From assembly GCF_025061645.1 (NCBI RefSeq), contig NZ_JANYMP010000035.1, positions 24,923-88,922 on the forward strand: 64,000 bases of DNA, written 5' to 3'. A program made the translations under genes and the position numbers. Each line of letters begins with the position of its first letter. Positions within the stretch are counted from its first letter, which is position 1. Below are positions 1 to 8,351 of this stretch, one piece after another. The notes under the pieces are model-generated. The model was not told where the DNA came from. It ran no database searches and was given only the letters and a program-made list of their open reading frames with translations. Source of the DNA: Umezawaea endophytica. Its GTDB lineage: Bacteria; Actinomycetota; Actinomycetes; Mycobacteriales; Pseudonocardiaceae.

Positions 1-25
1 GGTGCCCTGGCGGCACCCCGCGCCG

Positions 26-766
26 TCACTCCTCGATGCCCATGGGGATGAAGATGCTCCCCAGCATCGCGTCGAACATCGGCTCCGGGTCGGACACGGC
101 GAACGGGAAGCGCCCGAACACCTCCAGCGCCACGTGCCCGTAGAGCCGCACCCACGCCTGGAGCAGGTGGAAGATCTCGCCCAGGTGCAGTGATTCCTCG
201 TCCACCGGTACGCCGCGAGCGGTCACCGTCTTGATCAGCACCTGCTGGAACGCCCGCAGGTCGGCGTGCAGCACCTCCGGCGGTTCCGGCGCCGCGAGAC
301 CGTGCGGGTGCTCGTGCTTGAGGATCAGCCTGCTGGCGACGTCCAGGAAGACCTTGCCGAACTGGTCGCCGACCCGCGGTTCCCCGTCGGTGTCGCGCCG
401 TCCGATGACGTTCTCGGTCGAGGCGAACACCAGGGAGAACTCCTGCGGGTGCGCCAGCGCCCACCTGCGGAAACCCCGGCACACCGCGTAGACCTGCTCG
501 GTGCCGGCGTCCCCGCCCAGTGGTTCGAGCGCCGAGTTCAGCTCGGCCTCCAGGTCCTGGCAGATGTCGTCGCACAGGTGGCGCAGCAGGTCTTCGCGCG
601 AGTCGTAGTAGCGGTACAGCGCCGGGGCGGTGATGCCGACCTCTCGGGCGATGGCACGCAGCGTCACGGCTTCGCGGCCGTGGTTCACCAACAGGGCGCG
701 TGCCTGCCGTCGAATGTCACGCTCGGTCTCCGCACGGAGCCGTTCGCGGCGAGTGGCCTGGGTCAT
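26..766 (-). CDS. TetR/AcrR family transcriptional regulator
   Basis: A 246-residue regulator. Residues about 8-60 form a TetR-type helix-turn-helix: RERLRAETERDIRRQARALL leads into a second helix with VTLRAIAREVGITAPALYRY, and Y-D-S-R-E-D-LL follows. The C-terminal two thirds resembles the TetR_C_33/WHG ligand-binding type (A-L-A-H-P-Q-E-F-S-LVF). It is transcribed divergently from the MMPL exporter across a 115-bp gap holding an imperfect inverted repeat, so it probably represses that exporter and itself, as is usual for TetR-transporter pairs. The ATG at 766 is the only start that keeps the full DNA-binding helix. The ligand cannot be predicted. Confidence 0.9.
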   Translation of the reverse strand: MTQATRRERLRAETERDIRRQARALLVNHGREAVTLRAIAREVGITAPALYRYYDSREDLLRHLCDDICQDLEAELNSALEPLGGDAGTEQVYAVCRGFRRWALAHPQEFSLVFASTENVIGRRDTDGEPRVGDQFGKVFLDVASRLILKHEHPHGLAAPEPPEVLHADLRAFQQVLIKTVTARGVPVDEESLHLGEIFHLLQAWVRLYGHVALEVFGRFPFAVSDPEPMFDAMLGSIFIPMGIEE

Positions 767-813
767 ATGTCACCCCATCGGGTTGTTCACGTCTGTACCG
801 TCGGCCAAGTTCA

Positions 814-828
814 GTGAACGGTGTTTAC
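814..828. promoter_or_regulatory. Candidate TetR operator between the divergent TetR and MMPL genes
   Basis: GTGAAC-GGT-GTTTAC is an inverted repeat with 5 of 6 paired bases, in the middle of the divergent intergenic region. A TTGACG hexamer follows at 833-838 and could be a -35 element for the exporter. Function is inferred from position and symmetry only. Confidence 0.45.
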
Positions 829-881
829 GAAGTTGACGCTGTTTGCAGAACCGTAACGCCATTCAGCCTAGGAGGACGAAC

Positions 882-3056
882 TTGTTCGCGAAGTGGGGCT
901 CGTTGGCCTACCACCGCCGTTGGGTGGTGTTGGTCGCGATCGTGCTGCTCTCCGTCGGAGGCGGCATCTGGGGACTCGGAGTCTTCGACAGGCTGAGCCA
1001 GGGCGGCTACGACGCGCCGGGCAGCGAGGCGGCGCGGGCCACCCAGGTCGCGCAGGACGCGTTCGGCCGCCAGGGCGGTGACGTCATCGTCATCTACACG
1101 GCGCCGCAGGGGACGACGGTCGACTCGCCCGAGGTCGCGGCCAAGATCGCCAAGCAGCTCGACGGGCTGCCCAGCGACGCGGTCAAGCAGGTGGCCTCCT
1201 ACTGGAACACCCAGCTCCCGACGTTCAGCACGGCCGACAAGACCAAGGCGCTGGCCGCGCTCACCCTCCAGGCCGGTGACTCGAACGCCCAGATCAAGCA
1301 GTACCAGCAGATCGCCGACCAGCTCGCGGTCGACGGGGTCGAGTCGCAGGTCGGCGGCCTGATCCCGACCCAGAAGGCGATCAACGACATCACCGCGTCG
1401 GACCTGACCAAGGCCGAGGCCGTGTCGCTGCCGATCGTGCTGGTCCTGCTGATCATCATCTTCGGCGGACTGGTCGCCGCCACGCTGCCGGTGCTCGTCG
1501 GCGGCCTGTCGATCATGGGCTCGCTGGGGGTGCTGCACCTCGTCTCGCTCGGCGCCGACGTGAACTCGTTCGCCGTCAACGTCGCCAGCCTGCTCGGCCT
1601 GGGCATGGCCATCGACTACGGGCTGTTCATGGTCGGCCGGTTCCGCGAGGAGTTGGCCGCCGGGCGCACCGTCGAGGACGCCGTGCGCCGCACGGTCACC
1701 TCCGCGGGCCGCACGGTGGCGTTCTCCTCCACGATCCTGGTCATCGCGCTCGCGGGCCTGCTGCTGTTCCCGCAGGGCTTCCTCAAGTCGCTGAGCTACG
1801 GCGGCATGTCGTCCGTCGCCATCGCCGCGGTCGTCTCGCTCACGCTGCTGCCCGCGCTGCTCGGCATCCTCGGCCACCGCGTCGACAAGTTCGCCATGCC
1901 GTGGCGCAAGCGCGCCGCCAAGGGCGAGGAGGGGCGCGGCTGGGAGACCCTCGGCAGGCGCGTCATGAAGCGGCCGGTCCTGGTCGCCGTGCCGATCATC
2001 GGTGTCCTGCTCGCGCTCGGCGCGCCGTTCCTCGGCGTGAAGTTCGGCGAGGTCACCGAGAAGGTGCTGCCGGAGGGCAACTCCGCCCGCGTCGCCGCCG
2101 AGACGATCAACTCCGACTTCAAGGCGCTGGGCGGCAACGGCTTCAAGGTCGTGATCTCCGGCAACCCGGACGCGGCGGCCGTGCAGGCGTACGCGGCGGA
2201 GATCGGCGACGTGCCCGGCGTCGACACCGCCCAGATCACCTCGGAGCCGAAGGACGGCGTCTGGGCGCTGGCCGCGGGCCTCGACGGCGGTGACGCGCAC
2301 TCCGACCAGGCCAAGCAGGCGCTGAAGGACGTGCGCGCGCTGGCCGTGCCGGACGGCTCCGAGGTGCTCGTCGGCGGTCCGACCGCGCTCGTGTCCGACA
2401 GCCTGGACGCCATCGCCGCGAACCTGCCGTGGATGGCGCTGCTGCTGATCGGCGCGACGTTCGTGCTGATGTTCCTGGCGTTCGGGTCGCTCGTCCTGCC
2501 GATCAAGGCCATGGTGATGAGCGCGCTGAGCCTGTCCGCCACCTTCGGCGTGCTGGTGTGGATCTTCCAGGACGGTCACGGCGCCTCGCTGCTCGGCGTC
2601 ACGCCCGCGCCGCTGGAGTCCGGCATCGTCGTGTTGATGGCGGCCATCGTGTTCGGCCTGTCGACGGACTACGAGATCTTCCTGCTGTCGCGCATGGTCG
2701 AGGCCAGGAGCAAGGGCGCGAGCACGGAGGACGCGGTCGCGACCGGTCTCGCCAAGACCGGTCGGGTGATCACCGCCGCCGCGCTGCTGCTGAGCGTGGT
2801 GATCGGGGCGTTCGCGTTCTCGCAGATCACGATCATGCGGTTCGTCGGGGTCGGCATGATCCTGGCGCTCGTGCTGGACGCCACGGTCGTCCGGATGCTG
2901 CTCGTGCCCGCCGTGCTCAAGCTCCTCGGCAACGCGGCGTGGTGGGCGCCCGGTCCGCTGCGCAAGGTCCAGGAGCGGATGGCGATCCACGAGGGCGGCG
3001 ACGTGGACGACGAGGACGAGCCCGTCCGGGAGCGTGAACCGCAGCCGGTGGGCTGA
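882..3056 (+). CDS. MMPL/RND family membrane transporter
   Basis: A 724-residue exporter with two repeats of a large extracytoplasmic loop followed by a bundle of membrane helices, the standard MMPL layout (actinobacterial SCO/YdfJ-like MMPL). The first helical bundle (about residues 170-340) contains GLGMAIDYGLFMVGRFREEL, and the second (about 515-690) contains GLSTDYEIFLLSRMVEA. These two conserved segments carry the intramembrane Asp-Tyr pairs thought to relay protons. The start chosen is TTG at 882, because AGGAGG sits at 870-875, six bases upstream; the open frame reaches back to 843 without a ribosome site. The C-terminus is short and acidic. Its likely role is efflux of a lipid or hydrophobic drug, controlled by the adjacent TetR. 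Confidence 0.92.
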   Translation: MFAKWGSLAYHRRWVVLVAIVLLSVGGGIWGLGVFDRLSQGGYDAPGSEAARATQVAQDAFGRQGGDVIVIYTAPQGTTVDSPEVAAKIAKQLDGLPSDAVKQVASYWNTQLPTFSTADKTKALAALTLQAGDSNAQIKQYQQIADQLAVDGVESQVGGLIPTQKAINDITASDLTKAEAVSLPIVLVLLIIIFGGLVAATLPVLVGGLSIMGSLGVLHLVSLGADVNSFAVNVASLLGLGMAIDYGLFMVGRFREELAAGRTVEDAVRRTVTSAGRTVAFSSTILVIALAGLLLFPQGFLKSLSYGGMSSVAIAAVVSLTLLPALLGILGHRVDKFAMPWRKRAAKGEEGRGWETLGRRVMKRPVLVAVPIIGVLLALGAPFLGVKFGEVTEKVLPEGNSARVAAETINSDFKALGGNGFKVVISGNPDAAAVQAYAAEIGDVPGVDTAQITSEPKDGVWALAAGLDGGDAHSDQAKQALKDVRALAVPDGSEVLVGGPTALVSDSLDAIAANLPWMALLLIGATFVLMFLAFGSLVLPIKAMVMSALSLSATFGVLVWIFQDGHGASLLGVTPAPLESGIVVLMAAIVFGLSTDYEIFLLSRMVEARSKGASTEDAVATGLAKTGRVITAAALLLSVVIGAFAFSQITIMRFVGVGMILALVLDATVVRMLLVPAVLKLLGNAAWWAPGPLRKVQERMAIHEGGDVDDEDEPVREREPQPVG

Positions 3057-3067
3057 GGCTCAGGGCG

Positions 3068-3113
3068 TTGAATCCTCAACTACCACGGGGTATTGTGGTA
3101 GTTGAGGATTCAA
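3068..3113. promoter_or_regulatory. Perfect 19-bp inverted repeat, candidate MarR-type operator
   Basis: TTGAATCCTCAACTACCAC at 3068-3086 is repeated exactly in inverted form at 3095-3113, separated by 8 bases (GGGGTATT). Each arm holds a TTGA-N4-TCAA half (3068-3079 and 3102-3113), and the right one extends to TAGTTGA-N4-TCAACTA (3099-3116), a shape typical of MarR-family operators. It lies between the MMPL stop and the VOC ribosome site. Without a T-tract it is unlikely to be only a terminator, although the RNA would fold strongly. Confidence 0.55.
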
Positions 3114-3128
3114 CTATAGGAGCCCGCC

Positions 3129-3644
3129 ATGCCGATCCAGCGCCTGAACCACGCCGTGCTCTACGTCCGGGACGTCCCGAAGGCGGTCGCGTTCTACAGC
3201 GACGTGCTCGGCTTCAAGGTGATCACCGAGATGGCGGGCCAGGCGGCGTTCCTCCAGGCCGCGGGCTCCACCAACGACCACGACCTCGGCCTGTTCGCCA
3301 TCGGCCCCCAGGCGGTCGACTCCCCCGCGGGCCGCACGTCCGTCGGCCTCTACCACCTGGCGTGGGAGGTCGACACGCTCGGCGAGCTGCGGGCCACCCG
3401 CGCCAGGCTGGTCGAGCACGGCGCGCTCGTCGGCGAGTCCGACCACGGCACGACCAAGGCGCTCTACGCCCGCGACGTCGACGGCATCGAGTTCGAGGTC
3501 TGCTGGCTCGTGCCCGCCGACCGGCTCACCGACGAGCTGAAGGCCTTCAAGGGCTCCCGGCGGCTCGACCTGGACGCGGAGGTCGAGGCGTACGGCGCCG
3601 ACCGCCGCGGCGGTGTCGGGGTGTCAGTTCCCGCGCTGGGCTGA
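3129..3644 (+). CDS. VOC family (glyoxalase/extradiol dioxygenase-like) metalloenzyme
   Basis: A 171-residue vicinal-oxygen-chelate fold protein. The first beta-alpha-beta unit is L-N-H-A-V-L-Y-V-R-D with the ligand-type His8, and the second contains Y-H-L-A-W-E-V (His76) and D-G-I-E-F-E-V (Glu123). His/His/Glu is the usual metal-binding triad of glyoxalases and extradiol dioxygenases. Length and motifs fit a one-subunit VOC of the catechol 2,3-dioxygenase/glyoxalase superfamily, but the substrate cannot be read from sequence. The ATG has TAGGAG (3117-3122) just upstream. The gene follows a remarkable inverted repeat that probably controls it. Its 3' end overlaps the convergent propeller gene by 21 bases. 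Confidence 0.85.
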   Translation: MPIQRLNHAVLYVRDVPKAVAFYSDVLGFKVITEMAGQAAFLQAAGSTNDHDLGLFAIGPQAVDSPAGRTSVGLYHLAWEVDTLGELRATRARLVEHGALVGESDHGTTKALYARDVDGIEFEVCWLVPADRLTDELKAFKGSRRLDLDAEVEAYGADRRGGVGVSVPALG

Positions 3645-4709
3645 GTCCGGCGCGAAAGCGACCATCGTCGCCTCGAACTCGGTGGCCGTCCCGGTGATCC
3701 CCGGCAGGACGACCTCCTCCAGCTCGAACGTCGCCAGCTCGGCGTCGTCCGACCCGTCCAGCACCGTCGTCGAAGACCCGGTGGCCAGGAAGATCCGCCG
3801 GTCACCGGGCGCGTTCGACAGCCCCCGCGCGTCGTACGGCAGCGTCCGCAGCAGCGCGCGGGTCGCCGCGTCCACGACCGCGACGGCCCGCTGCCTGGTC
3901 AGCGCCACGTACACGCGCGTCCCGTCCGGCGTGACGGCCACGGCCCCGGCGCCCCTGCCGACCTCGACGGACCCGACCACCTCGCGCGCCTGGGCGTCGA
4001 TGACCGCGAGCGTGGCGCGCGGCTCCCGGCCGAGGTGCAGGACGCTCGCGTAGACGGTCCGGCCGTCCGGGCTCACGGCGAGGTGCTGCGGCATCCCGCC
4101 CACCTCGATGACGGCCTGCCGGGTGAGGGTCCGGGCGTCGACCACGGTCACCGTGCCGTCCTGGCTGCCCGCGACGTACAGCAGCCGCCCGTCCGGGCTG
4201 ATCGTGATGCCCTGGACCTGCCCGCCGACCCTGATCAGGGCCGTGAGGTGGAACTTCCGCGGATCGACCACGGCGATCACGCCGCCGTCCGAGGCGCCGG
4301 TCACGTAGAGCCGCGCGCCGTCCGGGGTCATCACGGCCTGCGCGAGCTGGATGCCGGTGCTCAGCCGGTCCACGACGGCGCCGGTGGCCGAGTCGATCGC
4401 GCTGATCACGCCCGTCCAGCCGTTGACCACGTAGACGAGGCGGCCGTCCGGGGCGACGGCGGCACCGGTCGTCCGCCCACCGGTGCTGGCGGTGGCGAGG
4501 ACCTTCCCCCCGACCGTGTCGACGACCTGGACCTGGCCCTCCCTGCCGACCACGTACGCGTGCGGCGAGCGGCCGCTGGACGCCGGGTCGACGGCGGGCG
4601 GGGGACCTTCGGCGAACGCTGCGGGCACCGCGGACACCACGACCAACGCGGCGAGGGAGAAGACCGCCGTACCGAATCGGCGGGGTCCGCCCGTGCTCTG
4701 CGCCCACAT
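3624..4709 (-). CDS. Secreted YVTN-type beta-propeller protein
   Basis: A 361-residue protein starting with a signal peptide (M-W-A-Q..., hydrophobic FSLAALVVVSAVPAAFA, cleavage near A-F-A-E). About seven blades follow with YVTN-like repeats such as V-S-P-D-G-R-T-V-Y, I-S-P-D-G-R-L-L-Y-V-A, T-P-D-G-T-R-V-Y-V-A and T-V-V-D-A-R-T, which pack as a surface-exposed beta-propeller. The frame runs upstream to 5030 but has no signal-like or conserved sequence there and would overlap the next gene, so ATG 4709 is preferred; no good ribosome site is visible, so the start is tentative. Function unknown; proteins of this kind bind ligands or cell-wall material. It overlaps the VOC gene tail to tail. Confidence 0.8.
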   Translation of the reverse strand: MWAQSTGGPRRFGTAVFSLAALVVVSAVPAAFAEGPPPAVDPASSGRSPHAYVVGREGQVQVVDTVGGKVLATASTGGRTTGAAVAPDGRLVYVVNGWTGVISAIDSATGAVVDRLSTGIQLAQAVMTPDGARLYVTGASDGGVIAVVDPRKFHLTALIRVGGQVQGITISPDGRLLYVAGSQDGTVTVVDARTLTRQAVIEVGGMPQHLAVSPDGRTVYASVLHLGREPRATLAVIDAQAREVVGSVEVGRGAGAVAVTPDGTRVYVALTRQRAVAVVDAATRALLRTLPYDARGLSNAPGDRRIFLATGSSTTVLDGSDDAELATFELEEVVLPGITGTATEFEATMVAFAPDSAQRGN

Positions 4710-4950
4710 GGCGCGAATGGGAACACCCGCGGGTGGAGCCGTTCCACTTTCGTCCCTCGTCCGGGTGATTTCACAACCCGGACGAGTGGCGAGGACAGAG
4801 GGGTTGGCGGTGCGCCCGACGCCGGTCGCTCGGGGGGCGAAACGACCGACGCCGGACCCCTCCCGATGCGTTGCACCGGTTGGTCGAACCCCGACCAACC
4901 GAGACTTACCACCAGGGATGCGGAAAAGTAGGCATTTCGGCGTCGAACGG

Positions 4951-7188
4951 CTACGAATTCGCCGGAATTCGCCGGATCGCCACCAGTTTGGCGTAACGGG
5001 TGCCCGCCGTGAGGAGGACCAGGCCCGCACCGATGAACGCGGCGACCCTGGCGATCCCGTCGAGCGCCGCGAGGTCGAACAGCACCAGCTTCGCGACGGC
5101 CGCGCCGACCAGCACCAGGCCCGCGATCCGCAGCGGCAGGACGTCGATCCCCCTGACCAGGAGCACCAGCGCGGCGACCGTCCACGACACGGTCACGACC
5201 GTGTGCCCGAACAGGAAACCGCTCGGTGTCTGCGACACCAGCAGCGCGGCGCTGAGCACGAACCCGGCGGCGGCGTAGAGCAGGACCAGGCCCGCGGCGA
5301 CGAGTGCGACGGGGCTCTTCCCCGGATCGGCGAGCACCCCGCGACGGCTGGCCACCCACGGCAGCGCGACCGCGACGAGCGCGAGGACCAGCGCGGTCAG
5401 CATCCCGCCCACCAGCGTGCCCGGCGTGCGGAGGGCGAGCCGCGGAGCCTCGGCGAGCAGGCTCGGCGGGATCGCCTGGCCCGCCAGCAGCAGGCCGAGA
5501 CCGCCGAACACCGCGCCGCCCAGCAGCGGGCCGCGCGAGGCGGTCCGGTCGGCGAGCACGATCAGCAGCAGCGCCTCGAACAGCACGGTGGCCGCTCGCG
5601 CGCTGCCGTCGAGTGCGAGGGCCGTGGTCTGGAACAGGCCGAACACGGCGACGACACCGGCCGCCGTGACGTACGGCGCGGGCAGCGACTTCCGGCCGAC
5701 CGACCACAGGGCGACCATCAGCACGGTGATCGCGCCCGCCATCGCGGTCGCCCACACGCGGTCCAGCAGCGAGGTCGCGAGCAGCGCGGGCACCGGCGAC
5801 GCGGCGACCATGATCACCGACACGACGTCCTCGGGGCGGCGCCGGACCGAGATGAGCGAGCTGAGCACGCCGACCACCGCGGTCAGCAGGATGATCGCCG
5901 CCGTCGGCGCCTGCTCCCCGGCGGGCACCGCGAAGCCGATCGCCAGCACCGAGCCGATCACCGCGGGCGCTCCCGCGGCGATGGCGAGCCACGGCCAGTT
6001 CCGCCGCCACTGCACCGGGGCTGCGGCGGTCTTGAGCACCAGCAGGAAGCCGACCAGCAGCGGGGTGAAGCCGCCTGCCAGTACCGGCGCGAGCACCGCG
6101 CAGGCGACCACGACGCCGATGGCGAACGTCGGCGAGTCCCAGCGCATGGCCAGCAGCAGGCCGCCGAGCGCGACCGCGAGGCCGACGGCGAGTCCGGCCC
6201 ACAACGGCAGGAACGAGTAGATCTTGGTCGCCGCCACCACGTCCAGGTACAGCGCGGCGACACCGGTCGCGGCCAGCGCGAACGCACCCGTGCGCGCGGT
6301 CTCCGTGCGGTGCAGCCGCAGGCCGATCCCGATCAGGACGACCGCCAGCGCGGCACCGCCGATCACGCGGGGCAGCGGGCCGAGGTAGTCGCGCTGCACG
6401 GCCAGTACCAGCAGCAGCACGACGCCGAGCAGCGTCACCACGCCGCCGACCCAGGCGAGCAGCTTGCTGCCCGCGCCGTCCTCGCCCAGCCGCTCGATCA
6501 GCGTCTTGCGGGGTACGGGCGGCGGGGTCGGACGGCCCGGCCACGGCTGCTGCGGCGGCGGCGGCCCGGCTGGTGAACCCCACGGCATCTGGCCGGGCAG
6601 CGGCTGAGCGGGACCGGCGAACGCGTACGCCGGTTCCTGGACCGGCTGCACGGGGTGGAACGGCCGCGGGGGCGTTGACGGCTGCGAGGGCACGCCCTGA
6701 CCAGGCGTGGTCGGCACCTGCGGCTGACCCGGCTGGCCCTGTGGCTGCGGCTGACCGGGCTGGGCCTGCGGCTGGGGTTGACCCGGCTGACCCTGACCCG
6801 GCTGACCCTGCGGCTGCGGCTGCGGCTGACCCGGCTGACCCTGCGGTTGCGGCTGACCCGGCTGGGCCTGGACCTGTGGCTGGGCCTGGGCGGGGGCCTC
6901 GGCCGGGGTCGCCGTCGCGGGCTGGTCGCCCTGGGCGGGTGTGGTCCGGACCTGACCCGGCACGTACGGGGCCTGGGGCTGCGTGGACGCGGCGAGCGCC
7001 GCCTTGGCCGCCTCCAACTGGGCGGCGGCGACCTGGGTCTGCGCCGCCGCGCCGATGCCCTGACCCTCGGGGGCCCCGGTGAGCTCCTTGACCTGGAGCC
7101 TGCGGAGCTCCATGCCGACGTCACCCAGCTTGCGGCCGAGTTCTCCCAGCTCATCGGCTAGGCGCAACAGCGGGTCTGGTCCAGTCAT
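4951..7188 (-). CDS. DUF2339 multi-pass membrane protein with Pro/Gln-rich N-terminal segment
   Basis: About 745 residues. Residues 1-70 are a soluble coiled-coil-like start (L-L-R-L-A-D-E-L-G-E-L-G-R-K-L). Residues about 75-190 are a low-complexity tract of repeated GQPQPQ/GQPGQ units. The rest is some 20 close-packed hydrophobic helices, beginning after the signature G-S-K-L-L-A-W-V-G-G-V-V-T-LLGVVLL, which identifies DUF2339 (predicted membrane protein). ATG 7188 opens directly on the conserved coiled-coil start; an ATG at 7239 would add 17 polar residues, and neither has a convincing ribosome site. Function unknown for the family. It is divergent from the ribose operon. Confidence 0.82.
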   Translation of the reverse strand: MTGPDPLLRLADELGELGRKLGDVGMELRRLQVKELTGAPEGQGIGAAAQTQVAAAQLEAAKAALAASTQPQAPYVPGQVRTTPAQGDQPATATPAEAPAQAQPQVQAQPGQPQPQGQPGQPQPQPQGQPGQGQPGQPQPQAQPGQPQPQGQPGQPQVPTTPGQGVPSQPSTPPRPFHPVQPVQEPAYAFAGPAQPLPGQMPWGSPAGPPPPQQPWPGRPTPPPVPRKTLIERLGEDGAGSKLLAWVGGVVTLLGVVLLLVLAVQRDYLGPLPRVIGGAALAVVLIGIGLRLHRTETARTGAFALAATGVAALYLDVVAATKIYSFLPLWAGLAVGLAVALGGLLLAMRWDSPTFAIGVVVACAVLAPVLAGGFTPLLVGFLLVLKTAAAPVQWRRNWPWLAIAAGAPAVIGSVLAIGFAVPAGEQAPTAAIILLTAVVGVLSSLISVRRRPEDVVSVIMVAASPVPALLATSLLDRVWATAMAGAITVLMVALWSVGRKSLPAPYVTAAGVVAVFGLFQTTALALDGSARAATVLFEALLLIVLADRTASRGPLLGGAVFGGLGLLLAGQAIPPSLLAEAPRLALRTPGTLVGGMLTALVLALVAVALPWVASRRGVLADPGKSPVALVAAGLVLLYAAAGFVLSAALLVSQTPSGFLFGHTVVTVSWTVAALVLLVRGIDVLPLRIAGLVLVGAAVAKLVLFDLAALDGIARVAAFIGAGLVLLTAGTRYAKLVAIRRIPANS
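6720..6900. repeat. Low-complexity tandem repeats inside the DUF2339 gene
   Basis: Short G/C-rich units related to ggctgacccggctgaccctg are repeated many times, encoding GQPQPQ and GQPGQ blocks on the minus strand. The unit length is variable (15-21 bases), always a multiple of three, so changes in copy number would preserve the frame. Confidence 0.75.
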
Positions 7189-7264
7189 GCGCTCAGCTTG
7201 AGGCCTGGATGTCCGTTTTTGATCCGTACCTCTACTCATCCTGATGACGATGTGATTACCGAGC

Positions 7265-7328
7265 TGAATCGATGAACTTGACGAACACCCCTGTGTAACC
7301 GATTAACTGGGTCATGTAATCGATTCCA
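7265..7328. promoter_or_regulatory. Three LacI-family operator-like sites in front of rbsR
   Basis: Three sites share the core AATCGATT or a close variant: TGAATCGATGAA (7265-7276), TGTAACCGATTAAC (7294-7307) and TGTAATCGATTCCA (7315-7328). The central CG pairs of the second and third are 21 bp apart (two helix turns), and the first lies 30 bp further up. A central CG in a palindrome is characteristic of LacI-family operators. TTGACG (7278-7283) and GATTAA (7301-7306), 17 bases apart, may be the promoter, so the sites would overlap the polymerase. Autoregulation by the adjacent LacI protein is inferred. Confidence 0.6.
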
Positions 7329-7349
7329 GTGCACGAGGAGGTGCGCAGC

Positions 7350-8351
7350 GTGACGACGATGAAGGATGTCGCGAGCCACGCCGGGGTGTCCACGGCGACG
7401 GTGTCGCGCGTGCTCAACGGTCACGCCGCTCCGACCCAGGAGACCCGCGCCCGCGTGCTGGCCGCCATCGAGGAGTTGGGCTACCGGCCGAACGCGCTCG
7501 CCCGGTCGCTGCGGACCACCGCGACCAAGACGTTCGGGCTGGTGATCAGCGACCTGGTCAACCCGTTCTTCGCCGAGATCGCCCGCGCCGTCGAGCAGGA
7601 GGCGCGCGCCCACGGCTACTGCGTCGTGCTGGCCAACGCCGACGAGAGCGCCGAGCAGCAGACCACCTACGTGCGCACCCTCCTGGACCGCCGCGTCGAC
7701 GGGCTGCTGGTCTGCCCGGCCACCGACGACGCGGCGTGGATGGACGAGGTCGTCGCGACCGGCCTGCCGCTGGTCCTGCTCGACCGGTCGGTGCCGGGCG
7801 CGGACTGCCCGGTCGTCCGGGTCGACGGTGCGGAGGCGCTCGCCGACCTGGCCGCGACCCTGGTCGGGGCCGGTCACGAGCGGGTCGGCGTGATCGCCGG
7901 TCCGTCGGACACCAGCACCGGTCGGGAGCGGTTGGCCCAGTTCGGCTCCGCGCTCGCCGAACTGGGCCACCCCGTGCACCCGGACCACGTGGTGCACGGC
8001 GACTTCCGCTGGGAGAGCGGCAAGCAGGCCGCGGCGAAGCTCATGGGGCTGCCGGACCGGCCGACCGCGCTGGTCGCGATGGACAACCTGATGGGCCTCG
8101 GCGCGCTGGAGCAGGTCCGCGAACTCGGCCTGTCGGTGCCCGGTGACGTCGGCATCGCCGTCTACGACGACCAGCCGTGGTTCCCGCTGCTCGACCCGCC
8201 GCTCACGGTCATCGCCCAGCCGACGGTGGAGATGGGCCGGGCCGCCGCGCGCTGCCTGATCGCGCTGATCGCGGACGAGCAGCCGCCGGACGTCGACCTC
8301 ACCGCCCGCCTGGTCAAGCGCGGCTCGTGCGGGGAGACCGGTCGTGGCTGA
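7350..8351 (+). CDS. rbsR: LacI-family ribose operon repressor
   Basis: A 333-residue LacI/GalR regulator. The N-terminal helix-turn-helix is M-K-D-V-A-S-H-A-G-V-S-T-A-T-V-S-R-V-L-N-G, and the hinge helix is N-A-L-A-R-S-L. The rest is a periplasmic-binding-protein-like domain (T-F-G-L-V-I-S-D-L-V-N-P-F-F...). GTG 7350 is preferred because AGGAGG is at 7336-7341; an upstream GTG at 7329 precedes the ribosome site. It overlaps rbsA by 8 bases, so regulator and transporter are one transcript. The co-transcribed ribokinase and pyranase indicate ribose as inducer; this is inference from context. Autoregulation through the AATCGATT sites upstream is likely. Confidence 0.9.
   Translation: MTTMKDVASHAGVSTATVSRVLNGHAAPTQETRARVLAAIEELGYRPNALARSLRTTATKTFGLVISDLVNPFFAEIARAVEQEARAHGYCVVLANADESAEQQTTYVRTLLDRRVDGLLVCPATDDAAWMDEVVATGLPLVLLDRSVPGADCPVVRVDGAEALADLAATLVGAGHERVGVIAGPSDTSTGRERLAQFGSALAELGHPVHPDHVVHGDFRWESGKQAAAKLMGLPDRPTALVAMDNLMGLGALEQVRELGLSVPGDVGIAVYDDQPWFPLLDPPLTVIAQPTVEMGRAAARCLIALIADEQPPDVDLTARLVKRGSCGETGRG

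Noticed and set aside
825-2990. Long minus-strand frame of 721 codons opposite the MMPL gene
   Set aside because: Its Arg/Gly/Asp/His-rich low-complexity translation is the usual antisense shadow of GC-rich genes; the plus strand has a clear transporter.
4710-5030. N-terminal extension of the beta-propeller protein
   Set aside because: It overlaps the DUF2339 gene, lacks a ribosome site and would bury the clear signal peptide.
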